A DNA stretch of 64,000 bases from Aureibacillus halotolerans (GTDB lineage: Bacteria; Bacillota; Bacilli; Bacillales; DSM-28697). Location: NCBI RefSeq assembly GCF_004363045.1, contig NZ_SNYJ01000001.1, positions 99,492 through 163,491 of the forward strand, written 5' to 3'. A model generated the notes under the pieces. It was not told the DNA's origin, made no database searches, and saw only the letters and a program-made list of their open reading frames with translations. A program made the position numbers and the translations under genes. Positions within the stretch are counted from its first letter, which is position 1, and the number at the start of each line of letters is the position of its first letter. Positions 1 through 8,871 of the stretch are shown here, piece by piece.

Positions 1-600
1 AGAGAAAAATATTTTTAATGTTGACTGTGCCTGAGGTGAAGCAAGGTGAAATTGATCGATTAACATCTTGAAAAGATGTGTAAAAAAAAATGCTAATGTT
101 CACAATCCTGTATCTTGAAAAGATTTTCTTTTATAACAAAGTGGACTTCCACACCATTAGTAACGACTGCTTCGTCAAAATACTTCGCTTTCCGCGGGCA
201 CGGCTTCAGCTTCCTCGGAAAGCAAAAGCGGCTTTCCTGCGGGATCTTCAGCTCGCGCTGTTCCCGCAGGAGTCTGCGTATGTTGACTACGCTGAGGTTA
301 GTTTCTGCGTTTTAATTCATATTACAGCATAAAATGAGGCCATCATTTAAAGATGCTACTAGCGAGACTCCAGCGGCAAAGAAAACACGACGAGGTCTTC
401 TCGAGTCGATGTTGCCCTTGTACCCGTAGGGTGAAAAGAAAACACGATGAGTCGTACTTGCGAATCGATGTTGAACTTATGCCACTTATGGTGACAGCGA
501 GCTTATGGCAGCTTGTATAAAAAGCAACTACAACGTTGGTTTTTAGGTTTACCCAATGATATCTAAGCGTGCCTGCAAAAAAGGTGCATTTTATTTCCAT
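1..600. repeat. Composite interspersed repeat, copy R1 (truncated at left window edge)
   Basis: No gene is supported here. The stretch is built from blocks that recur elsewhere in the window: a block-B fragment near 28-60 (related to 25880-25985 and 45650-45720), block C at about 163-322 with arms around TTCCCGCAGGAGTCT and GGGCACGGCTTCAGCTTCCT, module M at about 366-431 followed by a diverged second M (432-480), and a tail at about 481-575 containing GGCAGCTTGTATAAAAAGC. The short ORFs here are by-products of the repeat. Confidence 0.75.
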
Positions 601-732
601 TTACTTGTCTTAAGAAAGAGAAGCACTCAACCTGTCTTTTTATGTGTTTGACGATGCTTCACCTTATTCTAGTTACAGAATATAGCAAGCTCTTTTAAAT
701 GGTTCTCCCTATAAAAATCTAACCTCTTACTC

Positions 733-897
733 TAGGGCGTGTCTTAAATCTCGCTAAGAGGCATCTGTCACCACCTTTCCGTCCCCATCTGCATTCCTTT
801 TCCTTGACTTACGTCCGGTACGCCTGCGAAAAAGCGCCTTGCTTGGAACGAAAATTCGGCAACATCTACTCCCTTCTGAGTTCTCAGACACACCCTA
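733..897 (-). repeat. MITE-like repeat, family A, copy 1
   Basis: A 165-bp block bounded by TAGGGCGTGTCT and the imperfect complement AGACACACCCTA. Its reverse complement matches 11478-11624 over nearly the full length. It has no plausible ORF. Terminal inverted repeats, lack of coding capacity and a second copy 10.6 kb away in the opposite orientation suggest a non-autonomous mobile element. I could not identify a target-site duplication. Confidence 0.65.
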
Positions 898-910
898 GGA
901 AAAAAGTCAT

Positions 911-939
911 TGACGCTTAATAAATTTTCCTATAGGCTT
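911..939 (+). promoter_or_regulatory. Candidate sigma-A promoter of the sugar ABC operon
   Basis: TTGACG at 911-916 is followed by a 17-nt spacer and TAGGCT at 934-939, upstream of the lipoprotein start at 982. The -35 box is good and the -10 box is weak, so the call is tentative. Confidence 0.4.
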
Positions 940-981
940 ACTTATGATTATATTTAAGATAAAAAGGGAGAAACGATTATA

Positions 982-2103
982 ATGATCAGAAATCGCATTT
1001 TATTCTCATTTTTGCTAACAATTACATTTATCATTTCAGGATGTGGACAGAGCTCAACTTCATCAACAACTTCACTATCAGAACTTCCAGAAGAGGTAAA
1101 ATCCCAACTCCCTTCATCATTAGTAGATAAAGAAGAGGTTCATTTGATGGTCATTCGTAAAATAGGAGGCGACGATCATACCGCTCAATATTTAGCTGGT
1201 GCAAAGGCAGAAGGCGAATCTTTAGGTTTCACAGTTGATACATTTTCAGCTAATGGCGATTCAGCTAAGTTTCATGATGCCATCGCTCAAGCTCTCGAAA
1301 AAGAGTATGACGGTATTATTCTCTCACACGGAGATGATCCTGCCACAGTGGACGATGTGAAAAAGATTACCGACCAAGGGATCCCTGTTGTTACGTTTGA
1401 TTCGTTACCGGAACTTGCTGAAATTCCTAATGTGACGGTTACATCACAAGACGATGAAGCATTGGCCACCTTTGCACTCGATCATCTAATTGATAATGAA
1501 GGGGAGGATGCAAAGATTGCCTATTTATGGGTTGACGGATTCCCTCCAATGGTTCGGCGAAATGCGGTATATCAAACATATTTAGAAGAATACCCTTCCC
1601 TTACAGAGGTAGAACGTTTTGGGATTGCTGCAGAGGATACAAGTGTTCAAACACAAAATGCCGTTTCAGCCATGCTCACAAAATACCCTGAAGGTGAATT
1701 AGATGCCATTTTTGCAACATGGGACGCCTTTGCTATCGGTGCAGCCCGTGCAATTAAAGAAGCTGGTCGCGATGATGTGAAAATCTACGGGATAGACGTT
1801 TCCAATGCTGACTTACAGGTGATGCAAGAGGATGAGAGTGCTTGGGTATCGACTGCAGCTGTAGATCCAAAAATGATCGGTGCGGTCAACGTGCGTTTAG
1901 TTGCCAAAAAAATTGCTGGAGAAGAAACACCACAAGAGTTTCATCTTGAAGCATCGAACATTGACCGTGAGACTCTTATAACTTCTGAAAACCCTGTAAA
2001 TATGGACAACTTAGCTGACATCCTTCCTGGTTGGGGAGAAACTGATGCGTTCCAAGAACCGTGGATGCAATCACTTAAAGATTATTACAATCAAACAGAG
2101 TAG
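982..2103 (+). CDS. Sugar ABC transporter substrate-binding lipoprotein (RbsB/periplasmic binding protein type 1 family)
   Basis: This 373-residue protein should be the extracytoplasmic receptor of a pentose/hexose ABC importer. Residues 1-20 form a lipoprotein signal ending in ISGC, with Cys21 as the lipid anchor. The rest has the two-lobed type 1 periplasmic binding protein pattern: a GGDDHTAQYLAGAKAEG-like first strand/helix at about 62-78, YDGIILSHGD near 109-118 and DVKIYGIDVSN near 268-278. The start has a GGGAGA ribosome site about 11 nt upstream. ATPase and permease genes follow directly, as in rbs/als-type operons. The sugar cannot be read from sequence; a ribose/galactose or autoinducer-2-like ligand is possible. 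Confidence 0.85.
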   Translation: MIRNRILFSFLLTITFIISGCGQSSTSSTTSLSELPEEVKSQLPSSLVDKEEVHLMVIRKIGGDDHTAQYLAGAKAEGESLGFTVDTFSANGDSAKFHDAIAQALEKEYDGIILSHGDDPATVDDVKKITDQGIPVVTFDSLPELAEIPNVTVTSQDDEALATFALDHLIDNEGEDAKIAYLWVDGFPPMVRRNAVYQTYLEEYPSLTEVERFGIAAEDTSVQTQNAVSAMLTKYPEGELDAIFATWDAFAIGAARAIKEAGRDDVKIYGIDVSNADLQVMQEDESAWVSTAAVDPKMIGAVNVRLVAKKIAGEETPQEFHLEASNIDRETLITSENPVNMDNLADILPGWGETDAFQEPWMQSLKDYYNQTE

Positions 2104-2169
2104 AACCAATAATGACTCTCTAATTTCCGCTATGGAGTGTCATCCACTTGAATACAGTAGGTGATCACG

Positions 2170-3675
2170 TTGACAAGCCTTCATTTGAAAGATATTTGCA
2201 TTTCCTTTCCAGGCATTAATGTTCTTAAAGACGTAAGTTTACAGGCACACCAAGGAAAAGTACACGCTCTTCTCGGCGCAAACGGGGCTGGAAAATCAAC
2301 ATTAATGAAAATCCTTGCAGGCGCGTACTCTCATTACAAAGGGAGCATAGAGCTAGACGATAACAAAATCGCAGTTCGTTCCCCTAGAGACGCTAAGCGA
2401 AATGGCATACAAGTCGTTCATCAGGAAGTCGACACGTTATTGGTTGATACATTAACGGTTGGAGAAAACATTATGATGGAACAAATCGTGCATCAAAAGA
2501 ATGAAAGATCCTTCGTTCATTGGACTTCGCTTCATAAGAATGCTCAAGACAAACTTGATGAATTAAATGTTCGAGTTTCTTCCAAACAACTTGTAAGTCA
2601 ACTGACCCTTGCTGAGAAGCAAATGGTTGTCATTGCAAGAGCCGTTACGATGGATTGTCGTTTTCTTGTGTTAGACGAACCAACTGCCCCATTAAGTGAT
2701 ACTGAAACACAGGGACTTTTTCGACTTGTACGCTCTTTAACAAAAAGAGATGTAGGCATCATATTTATTTCTCATCGTCTGCCTGAAATCTACGAACTCT
2801 GTGATGAAGTAACGATCATGAGGGATGGACGGATTGTTGCACATGATCAGATTGAACATATGCAACAATCTAAAATGATCGAACATATGATTGGAACTAA
2901 GCTTGCGCAACAATATCCTGAGAAAACCAAGGCACAAGAGACTGTTGTATTAGAGGTTACCCATCTTTCAGAACCTGGAAAGTTAAACGATGTAAATCTC
3001 CATCTGAAAAAAGGAGAAATTGTTGGTCTCGCTGGACTTGTAGGAGCAGGAAAAACAGAAGTATTGCGTGCTCTATTCGGTGCCTCGCCCAATGCAACTG
3101 TTGAATTGTCTCTTCATGGAAAACATATTCACTTACATTCGCCAGCAAGTGCAGTTGCTCACGGCATAGCACTTGTGCCTGAGGAAAGGCGTCGACAAGG
3201 TATTTTTATAAAGGATAGCGTTCGTCATAATTTAAGTGCTTCCTCGCTTGGTAAATTTACAAAGTTCGGTCTGTGGCTACATACTGTCAGCGAGAAAAAA
3301 GCCGTAAGTAATATGATCAGCTCTTTAGGAATAAAAGCAGCAAATGACACGACAGATCTACAGCATTTATCAGGGGGCAATCAACAGAAGGTCGCTATAG
3401 GTAAATGGTTACTTGCTGATGCCGACGTCTATTTATTTGATGAGCCAACCAAAGGTGTTGATATTGGAGCAAAACGGGACATTTTCCTCCTTTTAAGTAA
3501 GCTTGCAAAAGAAGGTAAAACAGTGCTCTATGCCTCCAGTGAGCTATCAGAAATCATCGGAATCTCTCATCGAATTTACGTCATGTATGATGGTCAAATC
3601 ACTAAAGAATTTGAGACAGAAGGTACCACAGAAGAAGAGCTTATGTTTTACTGCACTGGAGGAACATCAAGTTGA
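2170..3675 (+). CDS. Sugar ABC transporter ATP-binding protein, duplicated ATPase (RbsA/MglA family)
   Basis: About 501 residues with two tandem nucleotide-binding domains, the hallmark of RbsA/MglA-type importers. The first has a complete Walker A (GANGAGKST), signature and Walker B (LVLDEPTAPL). The second has a variant Walker A (GLVGAGKTE) with LSGGNQQKV and LFDEPTKGVDIG, so it is the usual degenerate second half. I chose TTG at 2170 because AGGTGAT lies 4 nt before it; the GTG at 2161 lies inside that ribosome site. The end overlaps the permease start by 4 nt, implying translational coupling. It should energise the permease at 3672-4661. Confidence 0.85.
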   Translation: MTSLHLKDICISFPGINVLKDVSLQAHQGKVHALLGANGAGKSTLMKILAGAYSHYKGSIELDDNKIAVRSPRDAKRNGIQVVHQEVDTLLVDTLTVGENIMMEQIVHQKNERSFVHWTSLHKNAQDKLDELNVRVSSKQLVSQLTLAEKQMVVIARAVTMDCRFLVLDEPTAPLSDTETQGLFRLVRSLTKRDVGIIFISHRLPEIYELCDEVTIMRDGRIVAHDQIEHMQQSKMIEHMIGTKLAQQYPEKTKAQETVVLEVTHLSEPGKLNDVNLHLKKGEIVGLAGLVGAGKTEVLRALFGASPNATVELSLHGKHIHLHSPASAVAHGIALVPEERRRQGIFIKDSVRHNLSASSLGKFTKFGLWLHTVSEKKAVSNMISSLGIKAANDTTDLQHLSGGNQQKVAIGKWLLADADVYLFDEPTKGVDIGAKRDIFLLLSKLAKEGKTVLYASSELSEIIGISHRIYVMYDGQITKEFETEGTTEEELMFYCTGGTSS

Positions 3676-4661
3676 AAAATGATATCACTGAGCATAATAA
3701 ATCACAAAGCATCTTCAATTTCTTTTATAAATACGGAACAATTCTGACGATCTTTGTTTTAATTATTTTCTTTAGCCTTGCCTCTGAAAGCTTTTTGTCT
3801 GCCAGTAATATGATTTCTATTCTTCGATCAATCTCCATTGTCACGATCATCGCGATTGGTTTGACCATCTCGCTTGCAGCTGGTGGTTTTGACCTTTCGA
3901 TAGGTTCAACAGCATCCATCGCAAACGCCGTTTGTCTATCTTTATTCGTGTGGTTTGGACAAGGTCTTGGAATCAGTATAGGAGTCACGCTATTGGCATG
4001 TTTGCTCATTGGTGCAATTAATGCCTTTCTCGTTATTCAATTCCGAATACAGGACATGCTTATGACGCTAGCAACGATGTTTATTTTCCAAGGCGTTGCA
4101 CTGACCTATACACGTGGGGCTACCATTTCAGAGAATATGGTTATGCCTAATGGAAGCTATGCTGAAGGCACAATCCCTACTCTTTTTGGCACATTGGGCC
4201 AAGCTCCGTGGATTATTATCATTATGCTGATTATCGTACTTGTCGTTCACATTGCATTGACCTATACAAAACAAGGACGTTTTCTATACATGATAGGCGG
4301 CAATCGTGAAGCTGCTGAACTGACTGGTATTCCTGTCAGCAAATATCGCCTGTTTGCATATATGTTTTCTGCGTTGCTCGCAGGAGTTGGTGGACTTATG
4401 CTTGGTGCACGAGTGATGAGTGCAGAAATTAATGCCGGGTCGCCATATTTAATGGATGCAGTAGCCGCCGCCTTTATTGGATACGCCTTTTTAGGGGCAG
4501 GAAAACCGAATGCCCTTGGTACATTTGCTGGTGCAATTCTTATAGGTATACTTCAAAACGGGCTCATTATGATGTCTGTTCCCTATTACTCTATGGATAT
4601 TGTTAAAGGCTCGGTGCTGGCATTAGCATTGGCTCTGACGTACTATAAACGTGCGCACTAA
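3672..4661 (+). CDS. Sugar ABC transporter permease (RbsC family)
   Basis: A 329-residue polytopic membrane protein with about eight to ten hydrophobic segments and the family feature LAAGGFDLSIGST near residue 71. It also carries GGNREAAELTGIPV near 206, the cytoplasmic coupling region that contacts the ATPase. The TTG start overlaps the TGA of the ATPase gene. It is the last gene of a three-gene importer operon (lipoprotein, ATPase, permease) and presumably works as a homodimer. An inverted repeat at 4667-4712 follows. Confidence 0.85.
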   Translation: MKNDITEHNKSQSIFNFFYKYGTILTIFVLIIFFSLASESFLSASNMISILRSISIVTIIAIGLTISLAAGGFDLSIGSTASIANAVCLSLFVWFGQGLGISIGVTLLACLLIGAINAFLVIQFRIQDMLMTLATMFIFQGVALTYTRGATISENMVMPNGSYAEGTIPTLFGTLGQAPWIIIIMLIIVLVVHIALTYTKQGRFLYMIGGNREAAELTGIPVSKYRLFAYMFSALLAGVGGLMLGARVMSAEINAGSPYLMDAVAAAFIGYAFLGAGKPNALGTFAGAILIGILQNGLIMMSVPYYSMDIVKGSVLALALALTYYKRAH

Positions 4662-4666
4662 AATGA

Positions 4667-4712
4667 GGCTACTTCGGAAATCTTGAAAATGATTTCCGAA
4701 GCAGCCCTCTCA
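4667..4712 (+). terminator. Inverted repeat after the sugar ABC operon, likely terminator
   Basis: The arms CTTCGGAAATC and GATTTCCGAAG pair almost perfectly and are flanked by GAGGCT and GCAGCCCTC. The trailing T-run is weak, so termination is inferred from position. Confidence 0.5.
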
Positions 4713-4805
4713 TTCCTACTTAATTGACAGAGATTGACCACTGCACCCTATGAAACTTTTCCTACAAAGACGTACAACTGTAGATCTTTTCTCAACACAG
4801 TTAAA

Positions 4806-5573
4806 TTAATCTTTTAGTTCACTCCTCCTTCGTCTCACCAAAAACCATAAAGACGCAGAAACAATCCCAAGAAACATCCCTGAAATCGAAGACACGACCG
4901 TTATCCCAATCAGGTTGGTACTGTCTGAAAACCATATCTTCAGGATGAGTGTCAGGAAAGCGACTAGCGTGCTTATTCCCCAAAATATCCATTTTTCTCG
5001 GCTGGGTAAGAGATCATTTGACGTCGGTTTTACTCGTTGCTTGAAGATCTGTTGTAGAAATAAAAGAAACAAACCTAACAACCCTAGTAACGACAAGCTG
5101 TGTTGCAGAAGTTTATATACTGGAACACCGGCAAGGCTTTGTTGAAGAAAGCTTATCCTGGTGACAAATACGCCAGATTGGTGCGTAAAGGCATCGACAA
5201 ACAGATGTGAGTAGAATCCAATGATGACTGACAGTAGAAAGACAAGCCAGCTTCGAACTCCAGTTAATCGCCAATTCGACTTATTGGCGATTGAGAGGCA
5301 ACGGCTGTCGAGTTGTCCCCAAGAAGGCATATGCAGCGCAAGTGGACGTTTCAAAAGAAAGTGAAAAACAACGGCTAGAATAATACTGATAGGCAATGCA
5401 TGCAAAAACAGTCCTTCCCACGAATGCCCGATCGATTGAAATGGTTCAAGTGCAATAAAATACTCAAAATCGGGAGACATGCTCCCTAAAATTAACCCTG
5501 TCAAACAAACATAGCGTGGGCTCACATATTTCGCTGGCAATGCATAAAGCGGATGGCCAAAAGTAAAAGGCAT
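4806..5573 (-). CDS. DUF4184 family membrane protein
   Basis: A 255-residue protein starting MPFTFGHPLYALP. This N-terminus and the downstream SPDFEYF pattern near residue 31 are typical of DUF4184, an uncharacterised family of multi-pass proteins that resembles metal-dependent membrane hydrolases (conserved His/Asp near the N-terminus). Several hydrophobic segments follow. The ATG at 5573 is chosen because AAAGGAGA lies 8 nt upstream; a longer reading to 5597 would bury that site. It stands alone, convergent with the sugar ABC operon. The function is unknown. Confidence 0.7.
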   Translation of the reverse strand: MPFTFGHPLYALPAKYVSPRYVCLTGLILGSMSPDFEYFIALEPFQSIGHSWEGLFLHALPISIILAVVFHFLLKRPLALHMPSWGQLDSRCLSIANKSNWRLTGVRSWLVFLLSVIIGFYSHLFVDAFTHQSGVFVTRISFLQQSLAGVPVYKLLQHSLSLLGLLGLFLLFLQQIFKQRVKPTSNDLLPSREKWIFWGISTLVAFLTLILKIWFSDSTNLIGITVVSSISGMFLGIVSASLWFLVRRRRSELKD

Positions 5574-5829
5574 TATGCTGTCTCCTTTATTTCTCAAATC
5601 GAGTCGATGTTGTATATGGAAGCTTTTTTCTCATAGGGATATTTTACCACAATTTCATACTCTTGTTTTACTGTTTATATTCCCTCCACAAGCATTTAAT
5701 CAAATTATGTGAATCAAATGACAATATCCATTTCATCATTGATTTATTGATAATACCTTGCTGCTATGCGATACTCAAAAACGATGATAGACTTTAGTGC
5801 TTGACCAATATAAAGAGGGGGTTTTTACA

Positions 5830-6663
5830 TTGCTTCACTATAAACCATTGGCACGTATGCTTACAGTAGCTGCATTCTTGCTCGTGCTGTCCGCTTGCTC
5901 GATTATTTCAGAGGATGAGTCCTCCTGGGGCACAATTAAAAATGAAGGCGTTCTTAAAGTAGCGACTTCTGGCACGCTTTATCCTACCTCTTATCATGAT
6001 GACAACGACGGGTTAACTGGCTATGAGGTGGAGATTGTACGTGAAATGGCTTCTCGCCTTGACTTGGACGTTGAATTCGTAGAAATGGGGTTTGATGGCA
6101 TGCTACCCTCTGTTGAAAATGGCACGGTGGATATGGCATCCAACGACATCACGATCACGGAAGATCGAAAAGACAAGTTTGCTTATTCATTGCCAATTAA
6201 ATATTCATATGGTGGGGCCATCGTACGGAAAGAAGATTTGTCAGGCATTCAAACATTAGAGGATTTAAAAGGGAAACGTGCAGCAGGCGCCGCATCATCC
6301 ATTTACATGAATTTGGCAGAAGAATATGATGCAGAAGCTGTCTATTATGATAACGCCACAAACGACGTGTACTTACGTGATGTTGATAACAATCAAACAG
6401 ACGTGATCTTAAACGACTATTATTTACAAACGCTCGCTTTAAAAGCCTTTCCTCAGTTCGACATCGTACTACACCCTGACCTCTTCTATTTGCCAAACGA
6501 TCAGGCCGTTATTATGAAGAAGGGCAATGAGGAATTAATTAAGCAGGTGAATGAAGCTCTTCAATCCATGCTTGAAGACGGTACGGTCACAGAGCTTTCA
6601 AAGCAATTTTTTGATGGAGCCGATGTGTCACAGAAACCTGATATCAATTTCGAGGAAGAATAA
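5830..6663 (+). CDS. Amino-acid ABC transporter substrate-binding lipoprotein (YckB-like)
   Basis: About 277 residues of the HisJ/GlnH (SBP_bac_3) family, binding polar amino acids or related compounds outside the membrane. The lipobox LSAC puts the anchor at Cys23. Family features are YEVEIVREMASRL near 69, MLPSVENGTVDMASNDITIT near 93 and a C-terminal lobe. The TTG at 5830 is preceded by AGAGGGGG at 9-nt spacing, so the GTG at 5797 is rejected. It lies 6 nt upstream of the permease. No ATPase gene follows. Size and arrangement resemble B. subtilis YckB/YckA, which I recall as also lacking a linked ATPase. Confidence 0.8.
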   Translation: MLHYKPLARMLTVAAFLLVLSACSIISEDESSWGTIKNEGVLKVATSGTLYPTSYHDDNDGLTGYEVEIVREMASRLDLDVEFVEMGFDGMLPSVENGTVDMASNDITITEDRKDKFAYSLPIKYSYGGAIVRKEDLSGIQTLEDLKGKRAAGAASSIYMNLAEEYDAEAVYYDNATNDVYLRDVDNNQTDVILNDYYLQTLALKAFPQFDIVLHPDLFYLPNDQAVIMKKGNEELIKQVNEALQSMLEDGTVTELSKQFFDGADVSQKPDINFEEE

Positions 6664-6669
6664 ACGCAT

Positions 6670-7347
6670 ATGCGTGATATCGAATGGACAAATCTGTTTG
6701 ACCCTGAGTTAGCGGTGGAGGCCTTTCCTTATATCCTTCAAGGTATGGGGCTTACACTACTGATTTCACTGATTAGCATGGCTTTCGGGCTTTTGCTTGG
6801 TCTGCTTATTGCTTTAGCACGCTCCTCAAATCGAGCGGTTTTACGCTGGCCAGCCAGACTGTATATCTCATTTATGCGCGGTGTCCCGATTTTGGTTATC
6901 TTGTTTATTCTGTATTTCGGCTTTCCAGTCATTGGCATTCAATTCACAGCCATTTTAGCAGCGATCATTGGATTCAGCATTAATAGCGCTGCCTATATTG
7001 CTGAGATTAACCGCTCAGCCATTTCATCCATTGACAAAGGACAGTGGGAAGGGGCACACGCGTTGAATTTTACGTATTGGCAAACACTACGGCGCGTTAT
7101 CCTGCCACAGGCAACAAGAGTCGCCATTCCTCCATTGTTTAATGTCTTGCTTGATTTAACGAAAGCGTCCTCGCTTGCGGCGATGATTACTGTACCTGAG
7201 CTCCTCCACAAAGCCCGTGTGTTCGGGGCGAAGGAATTCGATTTCATGACCGCTCTCATCGTCGTCGCGATTATTTACTGGGTTGTTTGTTCTGCCATGG
7301 CCTTCTTTCAGGATGGTCTTGAAAAGCGATTTAGTCGTTATTTATAA
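6670..7347 (+). CDS. Amino-acid ABC transporter permease (HisM/YckA-like)
   Basis: A 225-residue membrane protein with about five hydrophobic segments. It has the HisMQ features FMRGVPILVILFILYFG near 59 and the EAA-type cytoplasmic loop around EGAHALNFTYWQTLRRVILP near 127, which docks the ATPase. It partners with the lipoprotein just upstream. The operon ends at the strong hairpin at 7409-7454 without an ATPase gene, so the energiser must be encoded elsewhere or shared. Confidence 0.85.
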   Translation: MRDIEWTNLFDPELAVEAFPYILQGMGLTLLISLISMAFGLLLGLLIALARSSNRAVLRWPARLYISFMRGVPILVILFILYFGFPVIGIQFTAILAAIIGFSINSAAYIAEINRSAISSIDKGQWEGAHALNFTYWQTLRRVILPQATRVAIPPLFNVLLDLTKASSLAAMITVPELLHKARVFGAKEFDFMTALIVVAIIYWVVCSAMAFFQDGLEKRFSRYL

Positions 7348-7408
7348 ATGCAAAGTCCTGGACAAAGAATTTACTTCACACAAACACTGAACTGCATCCA
7401 ACGCCATG

Positions 7409-7454
7409 CTAAACGGCCTCGTTCCTATATTCTTATAGGAGCGAGGCCGTTTAG
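7409..7454. terminator. Strong bidirectional-type hairpin terminator
   Basis: A nearly perfect 20-bp stem (CTAAACGGCCTCG on one arm, CGAGGCCGTTTAG on the other) with an ATTC-type loop follows the amino-acid permease. Confidence 0.8.
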
Positions 7455-7604
7455 TCGTTTCAGCTATATAGATGGTGGGAGAATCTATGGAACATTGCTT
7501 AATTGTTGTCGTAGATATAGTATAATTAGTTAACAATAACGGTACTCACGGGTGGATCGGCACTCCTTGTAGAAAGGGGGTGTGGACAAGATGACCAGAT
7601 CATC

Positions 7605-7694
7605 ATGGTGATTTTAAAAGTAATCGAATTAGTGATTACAATAATGTTGTCGTTTGGTACGCTTATTTTTCTGTTAACACAGAAAAATAAGTAA
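7605..7694 (+). CDS. Putative holin-like type I toxin peptide (Hol_Tox/TxpA-like)
   Basis: A 29-residue peptide beginning MVILKVIELVITIM with a single membrane helix and a basic end (TQKNK). This is the pattern of the putative holin-like toxins found widely in Bacillus beside convergent antitoxin RNAs. A G-rich sequence (GAAAGGGGG) lies about 25 nt upstream, and an overlapping six-codon ORF (ATG at 7591) precedes the start, so the true start and translation control are uncertain. Two hairpins follow (7689-7734 and 7769-7804), as is usual for this family. The toxin role is inferred; antitoxin RNA would run leftwards from the downstream hairpin region. Confidence 0.6.
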   Translation: MVILKVIELVITIMLSFGTLIFLLTQKNK

Positions 7695-7734
7695 TCCACC
7701 CCATGAGTTGAGCGCTCTGGCGGATTACTTTTCG
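7689..7734 (+). terminator. Hairpin terminator overlapping the toxin 3' end
   Basis: AAGTAATCCACC and GGCGGATTACTT form a 12-bp stem with one mismatch and an 18-nt loop, then TTTT. The stem starts inside the last codons of the toxin ORF. Confidence 0.7.
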
Positions 7735-7768
7735 TCCTTAGCCGATCCATTACGGAATCGTTGTTGTA

Positions 7769-7804
7769 AGTCACAAGTGTTAGTAGCACTTGTGGCTTTA
7801 TTAG
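7769..7804. ncRNA. Second hairpin of the holin-like toxin locus; candidate antitoxin RNA region
   Basis: AAGTCACAAGTG and CACTTGTGGCTTT pair around a TTAGTAG loop followed by TATTA. In related loci a convergent antitoxin RNA overlaps the toxin 3' region. No antisense promoter could be assigned by eye. Confidence 0.4.
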
Positions 7805-7983
7805 TGTTTCCACTTGTTAAGAACAGTATAACACAGAACTCATTGTTTCCCAATACAATGTTTATTTTTGATATTACGCCGGATAGAAACAAATTCGTGA
7901 AGAGCTTCTAGAAGAATTGTGCTTTGTTCAAACTTCCCACTATTGTGCTAGAGCGAGATGATAATCAATTCCTTCATCCTGTA

Positions 7984-8409
7984 TTACCCCAACTCAAGAA
8001 AACGAGCTCGTTCTTCAGGTGATGGAAGATGGCAAGCATCAACTTGACCAAACCATTGATAACGGTGCTTCGCAAACCAGCGATAGGCAGCGTCACGAAG
8101 CCGTTTTGGAAGGACAATCAGTGCAAGCAACAGTTTCCATCCCCCTTTTAAATGGCGACAAATGCGCAAGGCTGCCGTTGACTCTGTGTACATCCCTTTC
8201 TTCTCTAATAACACAATGGAATCGGGTCTCTCATGGTTGGGATATTCCGCAAGCAAACGAGCAGCTAACGCTGATTGAAGCGACACAAAATAAAAATATC
8301 GCTTTGGATCACGCTTCATAATAAACTGAACCGATTTATCACAGAACGAACATTCTCCATCATAGAAAATGATTCCGTTCTTGTTCAGATCAATTGATGA
8401 ACTTGTCAT
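7984..8409 (-). CDS. yuxK: DCC-family thiol-disulfide oxidoreductase-like protein (DUF393, YuxK-like)
   Basis: About 141 residues. FYDGECSFCDKSVQF near residue 15 carries the DxxCxxC core that names the DCC family, a thioredoxin-like fold predicted to do dithiol chemistry; substrates are unknown. The C-terminus has AAYRWFAKHRYQWFG, also typical. ATG at 8409 is preferred over GTG at 8418 because GAGGGG lies 8 nt before it. The gene is monocistronic and divergent from the small protein at 8560. Confidence 0.75.
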   Translation of the reverse strand: MTSSSIDLNKNGIIFYDGECSFCDKSVQFIMKRDPKRYFYFVSLQSALAARLLAEYPNHERPDSIVLLEKKGMYTESTAALRICRHLKGGWKLLLALIVLPKRLRDAAYRWFAKHRYQWFGQVDACHLPSPEERARFLELG

Positions 8410-8559
8410 CTCCGTCACCCCTCGATATCGTTTTGTATGCTATAGTGTCCTTTTTCACGTATAAACAGCGACTAACCATCATTAGAACTAATAATATATT
8501 GACCAAAAGGAAGGAGCAAGGGTACAGTAAGTACATTCGATTGCAAGGAGCTGATTGTT

Positions 8560-8856
8560 TTGGATAAAAAACAGCTTGAGGATCATATTATTAAACAATT
8601 CAGACAGGATGAGCAAATGATGATTCTTGTGTTTGCTCAATGGTGCGTCAATCATGACTTAGATGCCAAACAACTTTACGCACGAGCCTACCCAAAACAG
8701 CAGGACAACCCTGAATTGGTGCAAGCACTGAAAAACACTGTCCCAAAAACCGAAGCTGGGCCAATCTCAGACGAGACAGTGCTTGGCGTGCTTTCCCTCT
8801 TTGACAACGCTGATCTTGCAAGTGTGGTTACTGAAGAAATTGCCTTACGATCATGA
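8560..8856 (+). CDS. Conserved hypothetical 98-residue protein
   Basis: A soluble, mostly helical 98-residue protein with MMILVFAQWCVNHDLD near residue 20 and a C-terminal segment LGVLSLFDNADLASVV. It starts with TTG and has GGAG 9 nt upstream. I do not recognise a characterised family; the general look recalls small uncharacterised Bacillus proteins such as YxiS, but I am not sure. It sits between yuxK-like and exoA with no operon partner, ending 15 bases before the convergent exoA stop. Confidence 0.6.
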   Translation: MDKKQLEDHIIKQFRQDEQMMILVFAQWCVNHDLDAKQLYARAYPKQQDNPELVQALKNTVPKTEAGPISDETVLGVLSLFDNADLASVVTEEIALRS

Positions 8857-8871
8857 CACTTATTCTATGAT

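Noticed and set aside
90..600. ORFs of 60-85 codons on both strands at the left edge
   Set aside because: They lie wholly inside composite repeat copy R1. Similar ORFs appear in the other copies only where the repeat is, with no consistent frame or ribosome site.
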